A DNA stretch of 64,000 nucleotides from Roseomonas populi (GCF_024594815.1 NZ_JANJOU010000001.1:310001-374000); one strand, 5' to 3'. Positions 50,783 to 60,344 are shown, numbered from the stretch's first letter. Program-made: numbers and translations. The notes: generated by a model not told the origin, from the sequence alone.

Positions 50783-51230
50783 TCAGGCCCGCGGAGCCGT
50801 CTTCTGCAGGATGTCCTCGACGCGGCCGACGAGGTCCCGCCGCATGGGACGGGTGGAGAGGATGTGGTCCGCATCCGGGATCAGCTCCACCCGCATCCCC
50901 GGCATCCCGGCCAGGTGCCGCCCGCCCTCGCCGAAATGGGCGTCCATCTCCTCGAGCCCGGAGTCCCGGTCGCTGTAGAGGAAGGTGACACCCGTGCCCC
51001 GGGCGGAGAGGGTGCGCAGCCAGCCCGCGACCCGGGCCGGGCCGAGCACCCGCGAGAGGACGGGCGGCAGCACGCGCCCGACGCCGGCGATCCCGCGCAC
51101 GACGGAGCGCTTCCAGGCCAGCTTGACCGGGGTGGGCAGAAGGGCGCGGAGGAGGTCGATGGGCGCCGCGCGCGCCTTCCAGGCATCGGCCAGCGCGCGC
51201 CATTGCAGCTGGTTGACCGCCGCGGCGCTC
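50783..51230 (-). pseudogene. C-terminal fragment of an alpha/beta hydrolase (exopolysaccharide/exosortase-cluster type)
   Basis: About 150 residues of a hydrolase C-terminus read on the minus strand, ending at 50783. VTFLYSDRDSGLEEMDAHFG holds the late acidic residue and PDADHILSTRPMRRDLVGRV the final catalytic His of an alpha/beta hydrolase. The nucleophile (GxSxG) half is missing. Upstream, the frame continues only as the antisense of a glycosyltransferase, so there is no start or N-terminus. The intact relatives occur near exopolysaccharide glycosyltransferases. It looks truncated at about 51200-51240, where the divergent gene also begins abruptly. Confidence 0.65.
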
Positions 51231-52255
51231 TGGCGGCGCGCCGGCTGTCCTGGCTGAAGGCAGCGCCGCGGCGGATCGCGCTGATCGGCAACAGCCCCTC
51301 GGCGCTGCGGCTGCTGAGGCACCTGCGGGCCTTGCCGGATCGCGGGGACACCGTGGTCGGCTTCTTCGACGACCGGCTGCGGGAGGGACCGCTGGATGGG
51401 CTGCTGCCCCGTCTCGGCGACGTGGACGACATCGTGGGCTACATCCACGAGCACGAGCTGGACCTCGTCTACATGGCGCTGCCGTGGTCGGCCGGCGAGC
51501 GCATCTCGCAGCTCCTGGGCCGCTTGCGCTACCTGCCCCTGACCGTGCGGCTGATCCCCGATCGGTCGCCACCGGCCCTGCGCATGCACGAGGCGGACGA
51601 GATCGACGGCGTGGTGATGCCGACGCTGATGCTGCCGCCCTTCTCGGCGCTCGGCGCGATACTCAAGCGGGGGGTGGACATCATCGTCTCGGCGATGCTG
51701 CTGGTGCCGCTCTCCGCTTTCATGCTGGCGGTCGCGCTGGTCATCCGGATCGACAGCCCGGGGCCGGTCTTCTTCCGCCAGGTACGGACCGGGCAGTACG
51801 GCCGCCCCTTCGCCATCCTGAAGTTCCGCAGCCTGCACGTCGCGCAGGCGGATAGCGGGGCGGAGAAGCTCGTCACCAGGGGAGACCGCCGTGTCACCGG
51901 CGTGGGCCGCTGGTTGCGGAAGTACTCGATCGACGAGCTGCCGCAGCTGCTGAACGTGCTGCTGGGCGACATGTCGCTGGTCGGGCCACGGCCTCACGCA
52001 TCCCGGGCCAAGGCCGATGGGCGAATCTACGCGGAGGTGATGCCGGACTACATGCTGCGCTACCGCGTGAAGCCGGGCATCACGGGATGGGCCCAGGTGA
52101 ATGGCTGGCGCGGCAACACCGACACGGAGGAGAAGCTGCGCAAGCGCGTGGAGTTCGACTTCTTCTACATCGAGAACTGGTCCTTCCTCGGGGATATCAG
52201 GATCCTCGTGCAGACCTTCGTCTCCGTCGTCGCGCCCCCGCCGGAGAACAACTAG
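51203..52255 (+). CDS. Polyprenyl glycosylphosphotransferase, N-terminally truncated
   Basis: An initiating exopolysaccharide sugar transferase that moves sugar-1-phosphate to undecaprenyl phosphate. The CoA-binding-like Rossmann region (RRIALIGNSPSALRLLRHLR, FFDDR) and the whole catalytic bac_transf part are present: KRGVDIIVSAMLLVPLSAFM, DSPGPVFFRQVRTG, KFRSL, DELPQLLNVLLGDMSLVGPR and YRVKPGITGWAQVNGWRGNT. The N-terminal four to five membrane helices expected in this family (normally about 460-500 residues) are absent. Only a TTG at 51203 could start the 350-residue remnant. It may be active, because the catalytic domain is intact, or it may be a pseudogene. Confidence 0.75.
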   Translation: MQLVDRRGALAARRLSWLKAAPRRIALIGNSPSALRLLRHLRALPDRGDTVVGFFDDRLREGPLDGLLPRLGDVDDIVGYIHEHELDLVYMALPWSAGERISQLLGRLRYLPLTVRLIPDRSPPALRMHEADEIDGVVMPTLMLPPFSALGAILKRGVDIIVSAMLLVPLSAFMLAVALVIRIDSPGPVFFRQVRTGQYGRPFAILKFRSLHVAQADSGAEKLVTRGDRRVTGVGRWLRKYSIDELPQLLNVLLGDMSLVGPRPHASRAKADGRIYAEVMPDYMLRYRVKPGITGWAQVNGWRGNTDTEEKLRKRVEFDFFYIENWSFLGDIRILVQTFVSVVAPPPENN

Positions 52256-52306
52256 GCGCACGGGGAGAGGAAGGGCCCCTTCCCTCCCCGCGGCAGGTTG
52301 CCGGTG

Positions 52307-53932
52307 TCAGACCTCGACATAGCCGAGCGCGACATCCCGCGCCCGGGCCTCGGGACCACGTGCCGCGGGGTCGCCGTAGCCGCCACCGCCGGATGTCTCC
52401 AGCCGCACGATGTCGCCGCGGCGCAGGCGCAGATTGTTCACCTTGGAGCCGTATGCCGTGCGCTCCCCATCCCGGGTGACGAAGAGGCGGCCCTCGCGGC
52501 CGGGCTCGCCGCCTTCAAGTCCGTAGGGGCGATGGGTGAAGCGCTCCAGGTTGGCGGTGAAGATGGCCTCCGCGCTGTCGATCCGCCATTCCCGGAAGAG
52601 GCCGAGGCCGCCGCGGTGCTTGCCCGCGCCCCCTGAGCCCGGCAGCAGCCCGTAGCCGGTGACCGTAAGGGGCATCTCGCTCTCGATCATCTCGGCGGGG
52701 ATGTTGAAGTTGTTGTGCATTCCGAAGGTGTAGCCGGAGAGGCCGTCCTGGTCGGCATAGGCGCCGCTGCCGCCCACCTCGATCTCCACCAGCACGCCGC
52801 GCTCCCCGTTCTCGTTGATCGTCTGGAAGGAGCAGACGTAGGAGACGCCGTAATAGGCGGCGGGCACGCGGCCGGGGATGGCTTGGTGCAGCGCGCCGAG
52901 GATGGTGGTGGCCAGGCGGTGCGTGACGGCGACGCGGTTCGCCACGGGCGCGGGGTGGCGGGCGTTCACGATCAGCCCTTCCGGCGCGATCGTGCGGATG
53001 GGGCGGTAGCAACCGGCGTTCGCCGGGATCTCCGTGTCCGCGATCGCCATGATGCAATAGGAGACGGCGGAGGAGGAGGATGCGAGGGTTGCGTTGATCG
53101 GCCCGACCGCCTGCTTGCCGCAGCCCGAGAGGTCCACCGTGATCTCGTCGCCCCGCACCTCCACGGCGGCGTGGATGCGGACGGGGTCCGCCGAGATGCC
53201 GTCATTGTCGAGGAAGTCCTCGAACTCGTAGCGGCCGTCGGGGATGCGGGCGATCATGGCGCGCATGGCGCGCTCGCTGCCGTCCAGCATCCGGGCGCAG
53301 GCCGCCATGAAAGCGTCCGCGCCGGTGCGGGCAGCCAGGCGGCGGATGTTCGCCTCTCCCACGGCGAGGGAGGCGAGCTGGGCCTGAAGGTCGCCCCAGA
53401 GCATGTCCGGGCGGCGGACGTTCTGGCGCATCATCGCCAGGATATCCTCGTCCAGCACGCCCGCCTTCACCAGTTTCAGCGGCGGGATGCGGAGGCCTTC
53501 CTGGAACACTTCCGTCGCGGCGGCGGCGTAGGAGCCGGCGGCCATGCCGCCCATGTCTAGGTGGTGGCAGAGCGTGCCGACGATGGCCACACGGGCGCCG
53601 TCCACGAAGACCGGGCGGAAGGCCAGGATGTCCGGGATGTGCTGGCCGCCGCAGTAGGGGTCGTTGGTGATGACGACGTCACCGTCCTGCCAGCGCTCCG
53701 CCGGAAGATGATCGCGCAGGACGGTCAGCAGGCCGGCGCCCATGGAGTTGAGGTGCTGCGGGATCCGCGCGGCCTGGGCGATGTTCTCGCCATTGCCGTC
53801 AAAGATGGCGGTGGAATAGTCCAGCAGCTCCCGCACCACGGTGGAGCGGCTGGTGCGCCACACCGTCACGTCCATCTCGGCGGCCGCGGCGGTCAGGGCG
53901 TTGCGGAGGATCTCGAGCGCGACGGGGTCCAT
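52307..53932 (-). CDS. Hydantoinase B/oxoprolinase family protein
   Basis: The 541-residue beta subunit of an ATP-dependent hydantoinase/5-oxoprolinase/acetophenone carboxylase-type enzyme. It begins MDPVALEILRNALTAAAAEM, then YSTAIFDGNGENIAQAARIP. The family blocks NDPYCGGQHIPDILAF, GINATL-like GPINATLASSSSAVSYC and ETSGGGGYGDP near the C-terminus are all visible. Its ATG overlaps the hyuA stop (53930-53934), so the subunits are made together. The substrate is unknown. Confidence 0.93.
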   Translation of the reverse strand: MDPVALEILRNALTAAAAEMDVTVWRTSRSTVVRELLDYSTAIFDGNGENIAQAARIPQHLNSMGAGLLTVLRDHLPAERWQDGDVVITNDPYCGGQHIPDILAFRPVFVDGARVAIVGTLCHHLDMGGMAAGSYAAAATEVFQEGLRIPPLKLVKAGVLDEDILAMMRQNVRRPDMLWGDLQAQLASLAVGEANIRRLAARTGADAFMAACARMLDGSERAMRAMIARIPDGRYEFEDFLDNDGISADPVRIHAAVEVRGDEITVDLSGCGKQAVGPINATLASSSSAVSYCIMAIADTEIPANAGCYRPIRTIAPEGLIVNARHPAPVANRVAVTHRLATTILGALHQAIPGRVPAAYYGVSYVCSFQTINENGERGVLVEIEVGGSGAYADQDGLSGYTFGMHNNFNIPAEMIESEMPLTVTGYGLLPGSGGAGKHRGGLGLFREWRIDSAEAIFTANLERFTHRPYGLEGGEPGREGRLFVTRDGERTAYGSKVNNLRLRRGDIVRLETSGGGGYGDPAARGPEARARDVALGYVEV

Positions 53933-55971
53933 CAGACGGCCTCCTTCATATCGACTTTCCTGGCGATCAGGGTGCCTTCGGGGCCGGGCGAGAGGTGCCA
54001 GCCCTGCGTGACGAGGATGGTGGTGTACTCCTCCTCCACCAGCGCGGGGCCGGCGACAGGGGCCGTGATCCTTTCCCGCTGGTGGACGGGCACGCTGCGC
54101 CAGGCGCCGCCGAGCCAGATCTCGCGGGGTTCGGGCACGCGGTCGGCGCCAAGGCCGGCCGCGCGGGTGGCGTGGATCTTCGGCAGCAGGCCGGTCACGG
54201 CCATGCGGAGGGCGACGAGCTCCACCGGCGCGCCGGGATTGGAGTAGGAGAAGCGCTGGGCGTGCAGGGCGTGGAAGGCGCCCAGCAGCGCGGCGAGGTC
54301 GGGCGCGGCGGGCCAGGGCACCACCAGCTCGAAGGCCTGGCCGTGGTAGCGCAGGTCGGCCGAGACCGCGAAGCGGCGATCCGTATCCGGCACGCCGTCC
54401 GCCGCCAGCAAGACCTCGCCCTGTTGCCGCAGCGCGCCGATGGCCTCCTCGATCCAGGGCAGCGCGGCCTCGTCCAGCGGCATGACGCGGGAGCGGGCGA
54501 GGTCGTGAACGATGTCGGAGTGCAGGATGCCGAAGGCGGAGAAGGTGCTGGCATCGGCGGGGAAGACCACCTCCGTGATGCCCAGCTCCTCCGCCACGGG
54601 CACGGCGTGCAGGCCGCCCGCGCCGCCGAAGGAGAGGAGGGCGAAGTCGCGGGGGTCCAGACCCTTCTCGAAGAGGGAGAGGCGGGCGGCGGCGGCGAGG
54701 TTGGTGTCCGTGACCGCCAGCATTCCCTCGGCGGCGCCCTCCATCGCCAGGCCGAGCGGCGCGCCGACCTTCTCCGCGATGGCGCGGCGCGAGCCCTCCT
54801 GGTCCAGCTTCATCGCGCCGCCGAGGAAGAAGCGCGGGTCCAGCCGGCCGAGGGCGATGTTGGCGTCCGTTACTGCCGGCTCCGTGCCGCCGCGGCCGTA
54901 GCAGACGGGGCCGGGGCGGGAACCCGCGCTGCGCGGGCCGACGCGGAGGCGCCCGGCCTCGTCCACGCTTGCCAGGGAGCCGCCGCCGGAGCCGATGGTG
55001 CGGATCTCCACCATGGGCAGGCGCACGGGCAGGTTGTCGATCTCGCCCTGGGTCTTCAGCGTCACCGCGCCGTCCCGCACCACGCAGACGTCGTAGCTGG
55101 TGCCGCCCATGTCCACGCCGAGAAGGTTGGGACGGTCCAGGCTTTCGGCCATGCGAAGGGTGGCGAGCGCACCGCCGGAGGGGCCGGAGAGAAGCAGGCG
55201 CGCGGGCTGACGCTTCGCCATGTCCGGGCTGCACACGCCGCCATTGGACTGCACGAGGAGAAGGCGGGCGACGAGCCCGGCCTCCGCCATCCGGCGCTCC
55301 AGCCGGTCCAGGTAGTTGCCCACCACTGGCATGAGCAGCGCGTTCAGCACGGTGGTGGAGGAGCGCTCGTATTCCCGGATCTCCGGGCTGATCTCGGAGG
55401 AGAGGGAGACGGGCAGGCCGGTGGCGCGCAGGGCCTCGGCCACCATCCGCTCATGCGCGGGATTCACATGCGCGTGGAGGAGGCAGACAGCGACGGATTC
55501 CGCGCCCAGCGCAGCCAGGCGGGGCAGGATCGCCTCCACCGCGGCACGATCCAGCGCCTTCTCCACGCCGCCATCGGCGCGCAGGCGCTCCGGTAGGCCC
55601 AGGCGGCGGTCGCGGGCGATCAGGGGCGGTTCCTGGTGGGGCCGCAGGCCGTAGATGTCGCGGCGGCCGTGGCGGCCGATTTCCAGCACGTCCTCGAAGC
55701 CCGCGGTGGTCAGCAGCACGCCCTTCGCCAGCCTGCGCTCCAGCACGGCGTTGGTGGCGATGGTGGTGCCGTGCAGAAGCAGGCGGATGTCGTGCAGGGC
55801 GAAGCCGAAGCGCCCAGCCGCCTCCGTGATGCCGGTGAGGAGGCCGATGGAAGGGTCCTCCGGCGTGGTCGGCGTTTTCAGGCTGCGCAGCGCGCCGTTG
55901 CGCTCGTCGAGGATCTGCAGGTCGGTGAAGGTGCCACCGATGTCGATGCCGATCCGGATAAAGGGTTCCAT
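53932..55971 (-). CDS. Hydantoinase/oxoprolinase family protein, subunit A
   Basis: The 679-residue ATP-binding subunit paired with the following HyuB. It starts at ATG 55971 with the phosphate loop IRIGIDIGGTFTDLQIL. Other blocks are LLLHGTTIATNAVLERRLAK, LGVDMGGTSYDVCVVRDG (the second phosphate motif), FGGAGGLHAVPVAEELGI and RYHGQAFELVV. The open frame upstream of 55971 is antisense or noncoding. An 83-bp gap separates it from the TRAP permease gene upstream, so it is probably in the same transcript. Confidence 0.93.
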   Translation of the reverse strand: MEPFIRIGIDIGGTFTDLQILDERNGALRSLKTPTTPEDPSIGLLTGITEAAGRFGFALHDIRLLLHGTTIATNAVLERRLAKGVLLTTAGFEDVLEIGRHGRRDIYGLRPHQEPPLIARDRRLGLPERLRADGGVEKALDRAAVEAILPRLAALGAESVAVCLLHAHVNPAHERMVAEALRATGLPVSLSSEISPEIREYERSSTTVLNALLMPVVGNYLDRLERRMAEAGLVARLLLVQSNGGVCSPDMAKRQPARLLLSGPSGGALATLRMAESLDRPNLLGVDMGGTSYDVCVVRDGAVTLKTQGEIDNLPVRLPMVEIRTIGSGGGSLASVDEAGRLRVGPRSAGSRPGPVCYGRGGTEPAVTDANIALGRLDPRFFLGGAMKLDQEGSRRAIAEKVGAPLGLAMEGAAEGMLAVTDTNLAAAARLSLFEKGLDPRDFALLSFGGAGGLHAVPVAEELGITEVVFPADASTFSAFGILHSDIVHDLARSRVMPLDEAALPWIEEAIGALRQQGEVLLAADGVPDTDRRFAVSADLRYHGQAFELVVPWPAAPDLAALLGAFHALHAQRFSYSNPGAPVELVALRMAVTGLLPKIHATRAAGLGADRVPEPREIWLGGAWRSVPVHQRERITAPVAGPALVEEEYTTILVTQGWHLSPGPEGTLIARKVDMKEAV

Positions 55972-56054
55972 GGTGCGGGGGAACTCCGGGCAAGGTTGGG
56001 GCGTCGCGCGGCCCAGGGGGCGCGCGGGGCCGGTGGTCGGACGGGGTTGGACGC

Positions 56055-57419
56055 TCAGCCCATGAAGGTGAGCGGCCAGAGGGCGATGGCGGGCCAGATC
56101 AGCAGCAGACCGACCGCGAGGAGGTAGGCGAGGAGGAAGGGCATGACGCCGGCGAAGACATCGGTGATCGGCCCTCCCTTCGGGCGCATGCCCTGGAGGA
56201 CGTACATCACCGTGCCGTCCGGCGGGCTGATCTGGGCGATCTCCACCAACATCGTCACCACCACGCCGAACCAGATCGGGTCGTAGCCGAGGGCGACGAC
56301 GATCGGGAACACCACGGGCACGGTGGTGATGATCATGGAGAAGCCCTCCATGAAGGTGCCGAGGGCGAAGTACATGCCGATGATGGCGAGCATGATGGCC
56401 CAGGGCGGGACCGGCAGGTGGGAGATCACCTCGGCCAGCGCCTGGGGCACGTTGATGAGCGTGAGGATGTAGTTCAGCAGGTAGGCGCCGAGGATGATGA
56501 GGCCGAGGAGTGCCGTGTTGCGCGCCGTGGCCTCCGCCGAGGCGTTGAGCATGGCGAAGGTGAGCTTGCGCTCGATCGCCGCGAAGAAGAGCGAGCCGGC
56601 GACGCCGAGAGCCGCCGCCTCTGTCGGCGTGGCGTAGCCGCCATAGATGGAGCCAAGCACCATGATGATGAGGGCGACCGTCGGCACCAGCCCGACGAGG
56701 GAGCGGAGCTTGACCGAGAGCGGGATGGGCGGCGGCCGGTCCAGCGGGTTGCGGATCCCGTGCCAGAGGATGACGGCGACGAAGAGGGCCGTGACGAGCA
56801 CGCTGGGCAGGATGGCCGCGACGTAGAGGGCACCGACCGAGGTCTCGGTGATCAGGCCATAGACGATGAAGGTGATGCCGGGCGGGATGAGGTTGCCCAT
56901 GGCGCCGCCGGCGGCGAGCGATCCGAGCACCATGCGCTGGCTGTACTTCGTGTCGTTGAAATAGGGCAGCGCGACAGAGCCCATGGTGGCCGCGGTGGCG
57001 ACCGAGGAGCCGGAGATGGCGGAGAAGAGCGCGCAGGAGGCGATGTTGGTGTGCAGCAGCCCGCCGGGCAGGCGGTTCAGCCAGACGTTCAGGGACTTGT
57101 AGAGGCGGTCGGACAGGCCCGCCCGCAGCAGGATCTCCCCCATCAGCAGGAAGAGCGGCACGGCGATCAGCACAAAGTTGCTGGACGGCCCCCAGAAGGT
57201 CTGGCCGGCGAAGAGCCAGAAAGGGCGCTCCGAGAAGAGCAGGCCGGTGAGCACCGCAAGGATGCCGAGCACGGCCGCCACGTGCACGCCGGAGCCGAAG
57301 AACACGACGAAGACCGCGATGAGGCCGAGGATCTCCGCGATCGGCAGGGACTGGCCCGTGCCGGCGGCGGCGAAGACGAGTGTGCCGAGGAGCGCGAGGA
57401 GGAAGACGATGGCGATCAT
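56055..57419 (-). CDS. TRAP transporter large permease subunit (DctM)
   Basis: A 454-residue membrane protein with about 12 helices, the ion-coupled channel of a TRAP transporter. Markers are LFLLMGEILLRAGLSDRLYK, FSAISGSSVATAATMGSVAL, LIPPGITFIVYGLITETSVG and the C-terminal MLVEIAQISPPDGTVMYVL. Its ATG overlaps the DctQ stop by four bases. It works with the DctQ and DctP proteins encoded just upstream. Confidence 0.95.
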   Translation of the reverse strand: MIAIVFLLALLGTLVFAAAGTGQSLPIAEILGLIAVFVVFFGSGVHVAAVLGILAVLTGLLFSERPFWLFAGQTFWGPSSNFVLIAVPLFLLMGEILLRAGLSDRLYKSLNVWLNRLPGGLLHTNIASCALFSAISGSSVATAATMGSVALPYFNDTKYSQRMVLGSLAAGGAMGNLIPPGITFIVYGLITETSVGALYVAAILPSVLVTALFVAVILWHGIRNPLDRPPPIPLSVKLRSLVGLVPTVALIIMVLGSIYGGYATPTEAAALGVAGSLFFAAIERKLTFAMLNASAEATARNTALLGLIILGAYLLNYILTLINVPQALAEVISHLPVPPWAIMLAIIGMYFALGTFMEGFSMIITTVPVVFPIVVALGYDPIWFGVVVTMLVEIAQISPPDGTVMYVLQGMRPKGGPITDVFAGVMPFLLAYLLAVGLLLIWPAIALWPLTFMG

Positions 57420-58042
57420 GCCGGGTGCTCCTCCCGCGCCATGGCCACGGCCTCCAGCGCCTCCTGCGTCTCGTCATCGACGGAGCGGGAGCCGAGAAGG
57501 GAGTCCACCTCCTCCGGCAGGCCGAAGAGGAGGGCGAGCACGGATTCCAGTAGCAGCACGAGGGTCATCGCTAGGAAGGCGAGCAGGCCGAAGGCCCAGA
57601 TGCCCTGGGGAATGTCCAGCGGGATGCGCAGGGCGCTGTTGTCATGCGCCTCGAACAGCATGGACTCGTCCAGGATCTGCCAGCCCGCCCAGGCGACGAA
57701 GCCGGCGAAGGCGGCGAGCATGGCGAGTGACAGCACGTGCAGCAGCGCGCGGGCGCGCAGCGGCATCCGGTTCACCAGCACGTCCACGCGGATATGGGCG
57801 CGGCGGGCCAGGGTATGGGCCAGCGCCCAGGCGATGCCGCAGGCCAGCATGTAGGAGGAGATCTCAACCGTGGCGGCGGAGGAGACACCGAAGAAGCTTC
57901 GGCCGACCACGTCGAAGGTGATGAGGGCGGCGCAGGCGATGTAGTTCCAGCCCGCTAGGTAGGCCATCACGGTGGCGACGTAGGACACGCCCCGGGTCAG
58001 GCCCCGCGCCGCGGCGAGCGGCGCGGGAACGGCTCCGCTCAA
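57416..58042 (-). CDS. TRAP transporter small permease subunit (DctQ)
   Basis: A 208-residue, four-helix membrane protein that pairs with DctM. Helix 1 lies in TVMAYLAGWNYIACAALITF, then DVVGRSFFGVSSAATVEISS, the DctQ signature. AHIRVDVLVNRMPLRARALL follows. The TTG at 58042 overlaps the DctP stop and is taken as start; GTG codons a little downstream are alternatives. The much longer open frame reads antisense to DctP. The C-terminal tail (VDDETQEALEAVAMAREEHP) is hydrophilic. Confidence 0.88.
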   Translation of the reverse strand: MSGAVPAPLAAARGLTRGVSYVATVMAYLAGWNYIACAALITFDVVGRSFFGVSSAATVEISSYMLACGIAWALAHTLARRAHIRVDVLVNRMPLRARALLHVLSLAMLAAFAGFVAWAGWQILDESMLFEAHDNSALRIPLDIPQGIWAFGLLAFLAMTLVLLLESVLALLFGLPEEVDSLLGSRSVDDETQEALEAVAMAREEHPA

Positions 58043-59127
58043 CGGCGGTACTCCACGCCGCTGATGGGGGCGACGGCCTGGTTGTAGACCTCGCCGCAGC
58101 GCGCCCCGCAGCGGCCCACCCAGTTCGGCAGGATGGTGGAGCGGAAGGTGTTCGTGACGAGTTCCTTGTCCGCCGGCGTGGCGCGCACCAGCGTCATCGG
58201 GCGGGGGGATAGCGGGTGCAGCTTGCAGTCGGCGGCCACCCCCGTGGCGCAGGCCAGCCCGTCCTCGGTGGCGATGCGGCCGAGGTCCCAGAGCTTGTCG
58301 TTCATCTCGCGGAAGGTGCCTTCCATGAAGGCGCGCACCGCGGGGTCCAGCCGGTTCCACCAGGCCAGGTTCACCATGTAGCCCGCCAGCGACCAGGAGA
58401 GCGGCAGGTCGGAGATATGGGAGGAGACCTCCGGCCAGCGCCCGGCGGCGCCGCTTCCCGTGCCGGTCACGGCGCAATCCACCACGCCGCGCTCCAGCGC
58501 CGAGTAAACCTCGGGGAAACCGATGGAGACGGGCTGGGCGCCGAGGCTGGTGACGAGGTCGTTCAGCGAGTTGCCGAAGGTGCGGATCTTCCGCCCGCGC
58601 AGGTCCGGCAGGGTGGCGAAGGGCTGGCGGCAGAACAGGACCTGGGCAGGGAAAGGATAGATCACCATCAGCCGCACCCCGAACCGCTCCAGGTCGCGGT
58701 TGGCGGCGGGCAGGATGGCGTCGGCGATCTTCTTCGCCTGCTCGATGTCCGGCGAGAGGCCGGCGAGGTCGATGCCGTCCAGGATCGGCACGTCGCCCGA
58801 GAGGGTGGAGAGGGTACCGGCGCCGATGTCGGCCTGGCCGGAGCGGACGAGGCGCACGATCTCGGCCCCGCCGAGGTTCCGCTCCGCGTGGGAGGAGAGC
58901 TGCATGGTCAGGCGGTTGTTCGTGCGCTGCGCCAGCATCTCGCGCAGGTAGGGCACGTCCACCCGCGTGTACTGCGGCATGGTCGGCAGCGGCTGAGTCA
59001 CGGCCGACATGCGGACGGCCGGGCCTGCGGGCAGGCTTTCCGGCATCTGGGCCGATGCGCCGGAGGCAAGGGAAAACGCCAGGGCCAGGCCGGCGGCCAG
59101 GCGGCACGCGAAGCGGTTTGCCATCAT
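58039..59127 (-). CDS. TRAP transporter substrate-binding protein (DctP)
   Basis: A 362-residue periplasmic receptor. The signal peptide is FACRLAAGLALAFSLASGAS with cleavage near ASAQ. DctP blocks include LVRSGQADIGAGTLSTLSG, LPDLRGRKIRTFGNSLNDLV, LGAQPVSIGFPEVYSALERG and VVDCAVTGTGSGAAGRW. The conserved Arg of RGRKIRTFG usually binds the ligand carboxylate, so the ligand is probably an organic acid. It leads the transporter-hydantoinase operon. Confidence 0.93.
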   Translation of the reverse strand: MMANRFACRLAAGLALAFSLASGASAQMPESLPAGPAVRMSAVTQPLPTMPQYTRVDVPYLREMLAQRTNNRLTMQLSSHAERNLGGAEIVRLVRSGQADIGAGTLSTLSGDVPILDGIDLAGLSPDIEQAKKIADAILPAANRDLERFGVRLMVIYPFPAQVLFCRQPFATLPDLRGRKIRTFGNSLNDLVTSLGAQPVSIGFPEVYSALERGVVDCAVTGTGSGAAGRWPEVSSHISDLPLSWSLAGYMVNLAWWNRLDPAVRAFMEGTFREMNDKLWDLGRIATEDGLACATGVAADCKLHPLSPRPMTLVRATPADKELVTNTFRSTILPNWVGRCGARCGEVYNQAVAPISGVEYRR

Positions 59128-59272
59128 CTCTCGCCTCTTCAGGGGCAGGATGCCGTGTGCATGCGCGGCCGGGCCGTCCTTCTCGATGGGCCGTCTTGCC
59201 GGCGTCGTAAGTAGGCGGGGTGAGCAGCCCTAAGGGCAAATTACGATTTCTGACGCTTATGCTTCACGCCAG

Positions 59273-60169
59273 CTAATGATTCGCTGCATAGGAATGCGCC
59301 AGTTCGACCGCGATCTTCGCAAGCATCGGGACGAGCGCGACCTCGGGCGCGCGCCGGTAGGTGGCGGTGAAGCGGATGGGCGGCAGGTCCAGCCCGGGAT
59401 CGACGAGGTGCAGGTCGCCGCGCGCCAGCTCGCCCCGCATTACCGCTTCCGGCAGCATGCAGATGCCCAGCCCGTCCACGGCCATGCGGACGATGGTGGC
59501 AATGGAGGCGCTGACGTGGATGCGCGGCACGGACCGCGTGCAGTCGCGCAGGGCCTGCTGGAGCTGGTGGTAGTTGAGCGTGTTCCTGGGGTAGGTCACG
59601 AAGGACTGGCGCGCCAGGGTTCCGGCGGTCAGCCGGCCCTGGCCCAGCCCGAGGCGCGGGCTGCAGGCGAAAGCGTGCGGGAAGTCGTTCAGCTCCAGGT
59701 CCACGAAGTCGGGCTCGGAGATGGGGCCGACCATGAAGGCGAGGTCCAGCTCGTGCCGCAGCAGGCTTGCCCTCATCCGGACGGTCAGGTCCACCTCGAT
59801 GTCGAAAGTGACGGAGGGGTGGGCGCGGTTCACCCGCCCGATGAAGTCGGGCAACCAGGTCTGCGCGATGGTCTCCGAGACGCCCAGGCGGACCACCCCG
59901 CTGTAGCTTGTGGGCGCGGAGGTGGCCTGCAGGAGCTCCGTCCGCATCTGCAGCAGCCTGTCCGCGTGCTCCAGGACCACCCTGCCCTTCGGCGTGAGGA
60001 CCGCCGCGCGGTGGGTCCGCTCCAGCAGGCGGCCGCCGAGCTCCTGCTCCAGGGCTGCGATGCGCTGCGAGACGGCGGACTGGGTGGTGTAGAGGCGCTC
60101 CGCCGCCCGGGCGAAGCTCCGCAGCGTGGCGACCCAGTAGAACACCTCCAGGCTGCGGAATTCCACCAA
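59273..60169 (-). CDS. LysR family transcriptional regulator
   Basis: A 298-residue LysR-type regulator with the winged helix-turn-helix FRSLEVFYWVATLRSFARAA, then LYTTQSAVSQRIAALEQELG. The effector domain begins near residue 90. It lies upstream of, and in the same direction as, the DctPQM-HyuAB block with a 145-bp gap. It probably regulates that block, and perhaps the divergent PEP-CTERM gene, but no clear LysR operator was found in either gap. Confidence 0.9.
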   Translation of the reverse strand: MVEFRSLEVFYWVATLRSFARAAERLYTTQSAVSQRIAALEQELGGRLLERTHRAAVLTPKGRVVLEHADRLLQMRTELLQATSAPTSYSGVVRLGVSETIAQTWLPDFIGRVNRAHPSVTFDIEVDLTVRMRASLLRHELDLAFMVGPISEPDFVDLELNDFPHAFACSPRLGLGQGRLTAGTLARQSFVTYPRNTLNYHQLQQALRDCTRSVPRIHVSASIATIVRMAVDGLGICMLPEAVMRGELARGDLHLVDPGLDLPPIRFTATYRRAPEVALVPMLAKIAVELAHSYAANH

Positions 60170-60344
60170 GGCGTCAGGCTCCAGCTCTTTCGAGGAAGCA
60201 GAGTTCTTACCAGGACTCCGGGGCGGCCGGGATCGAAGCCGCGGTGGGAGACGGACAGGGCCAGGATCGGCGGTGTAGTCGGGGGCGAGATTGCGGGGTC
60301 ATCGCGCCTCTCGGTTGTCGGAGATCCTTACAGTTTTCAATCTG

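Noticed and set aside
50864-51202. Longer N-terminus for the polyprenyl glycosylphosphotransferase starting at 50864
   Set aside because: This stretch is the antisense of the hydrolase fragment and lacks the expected membrane helices, so it is not the real N-terminus.
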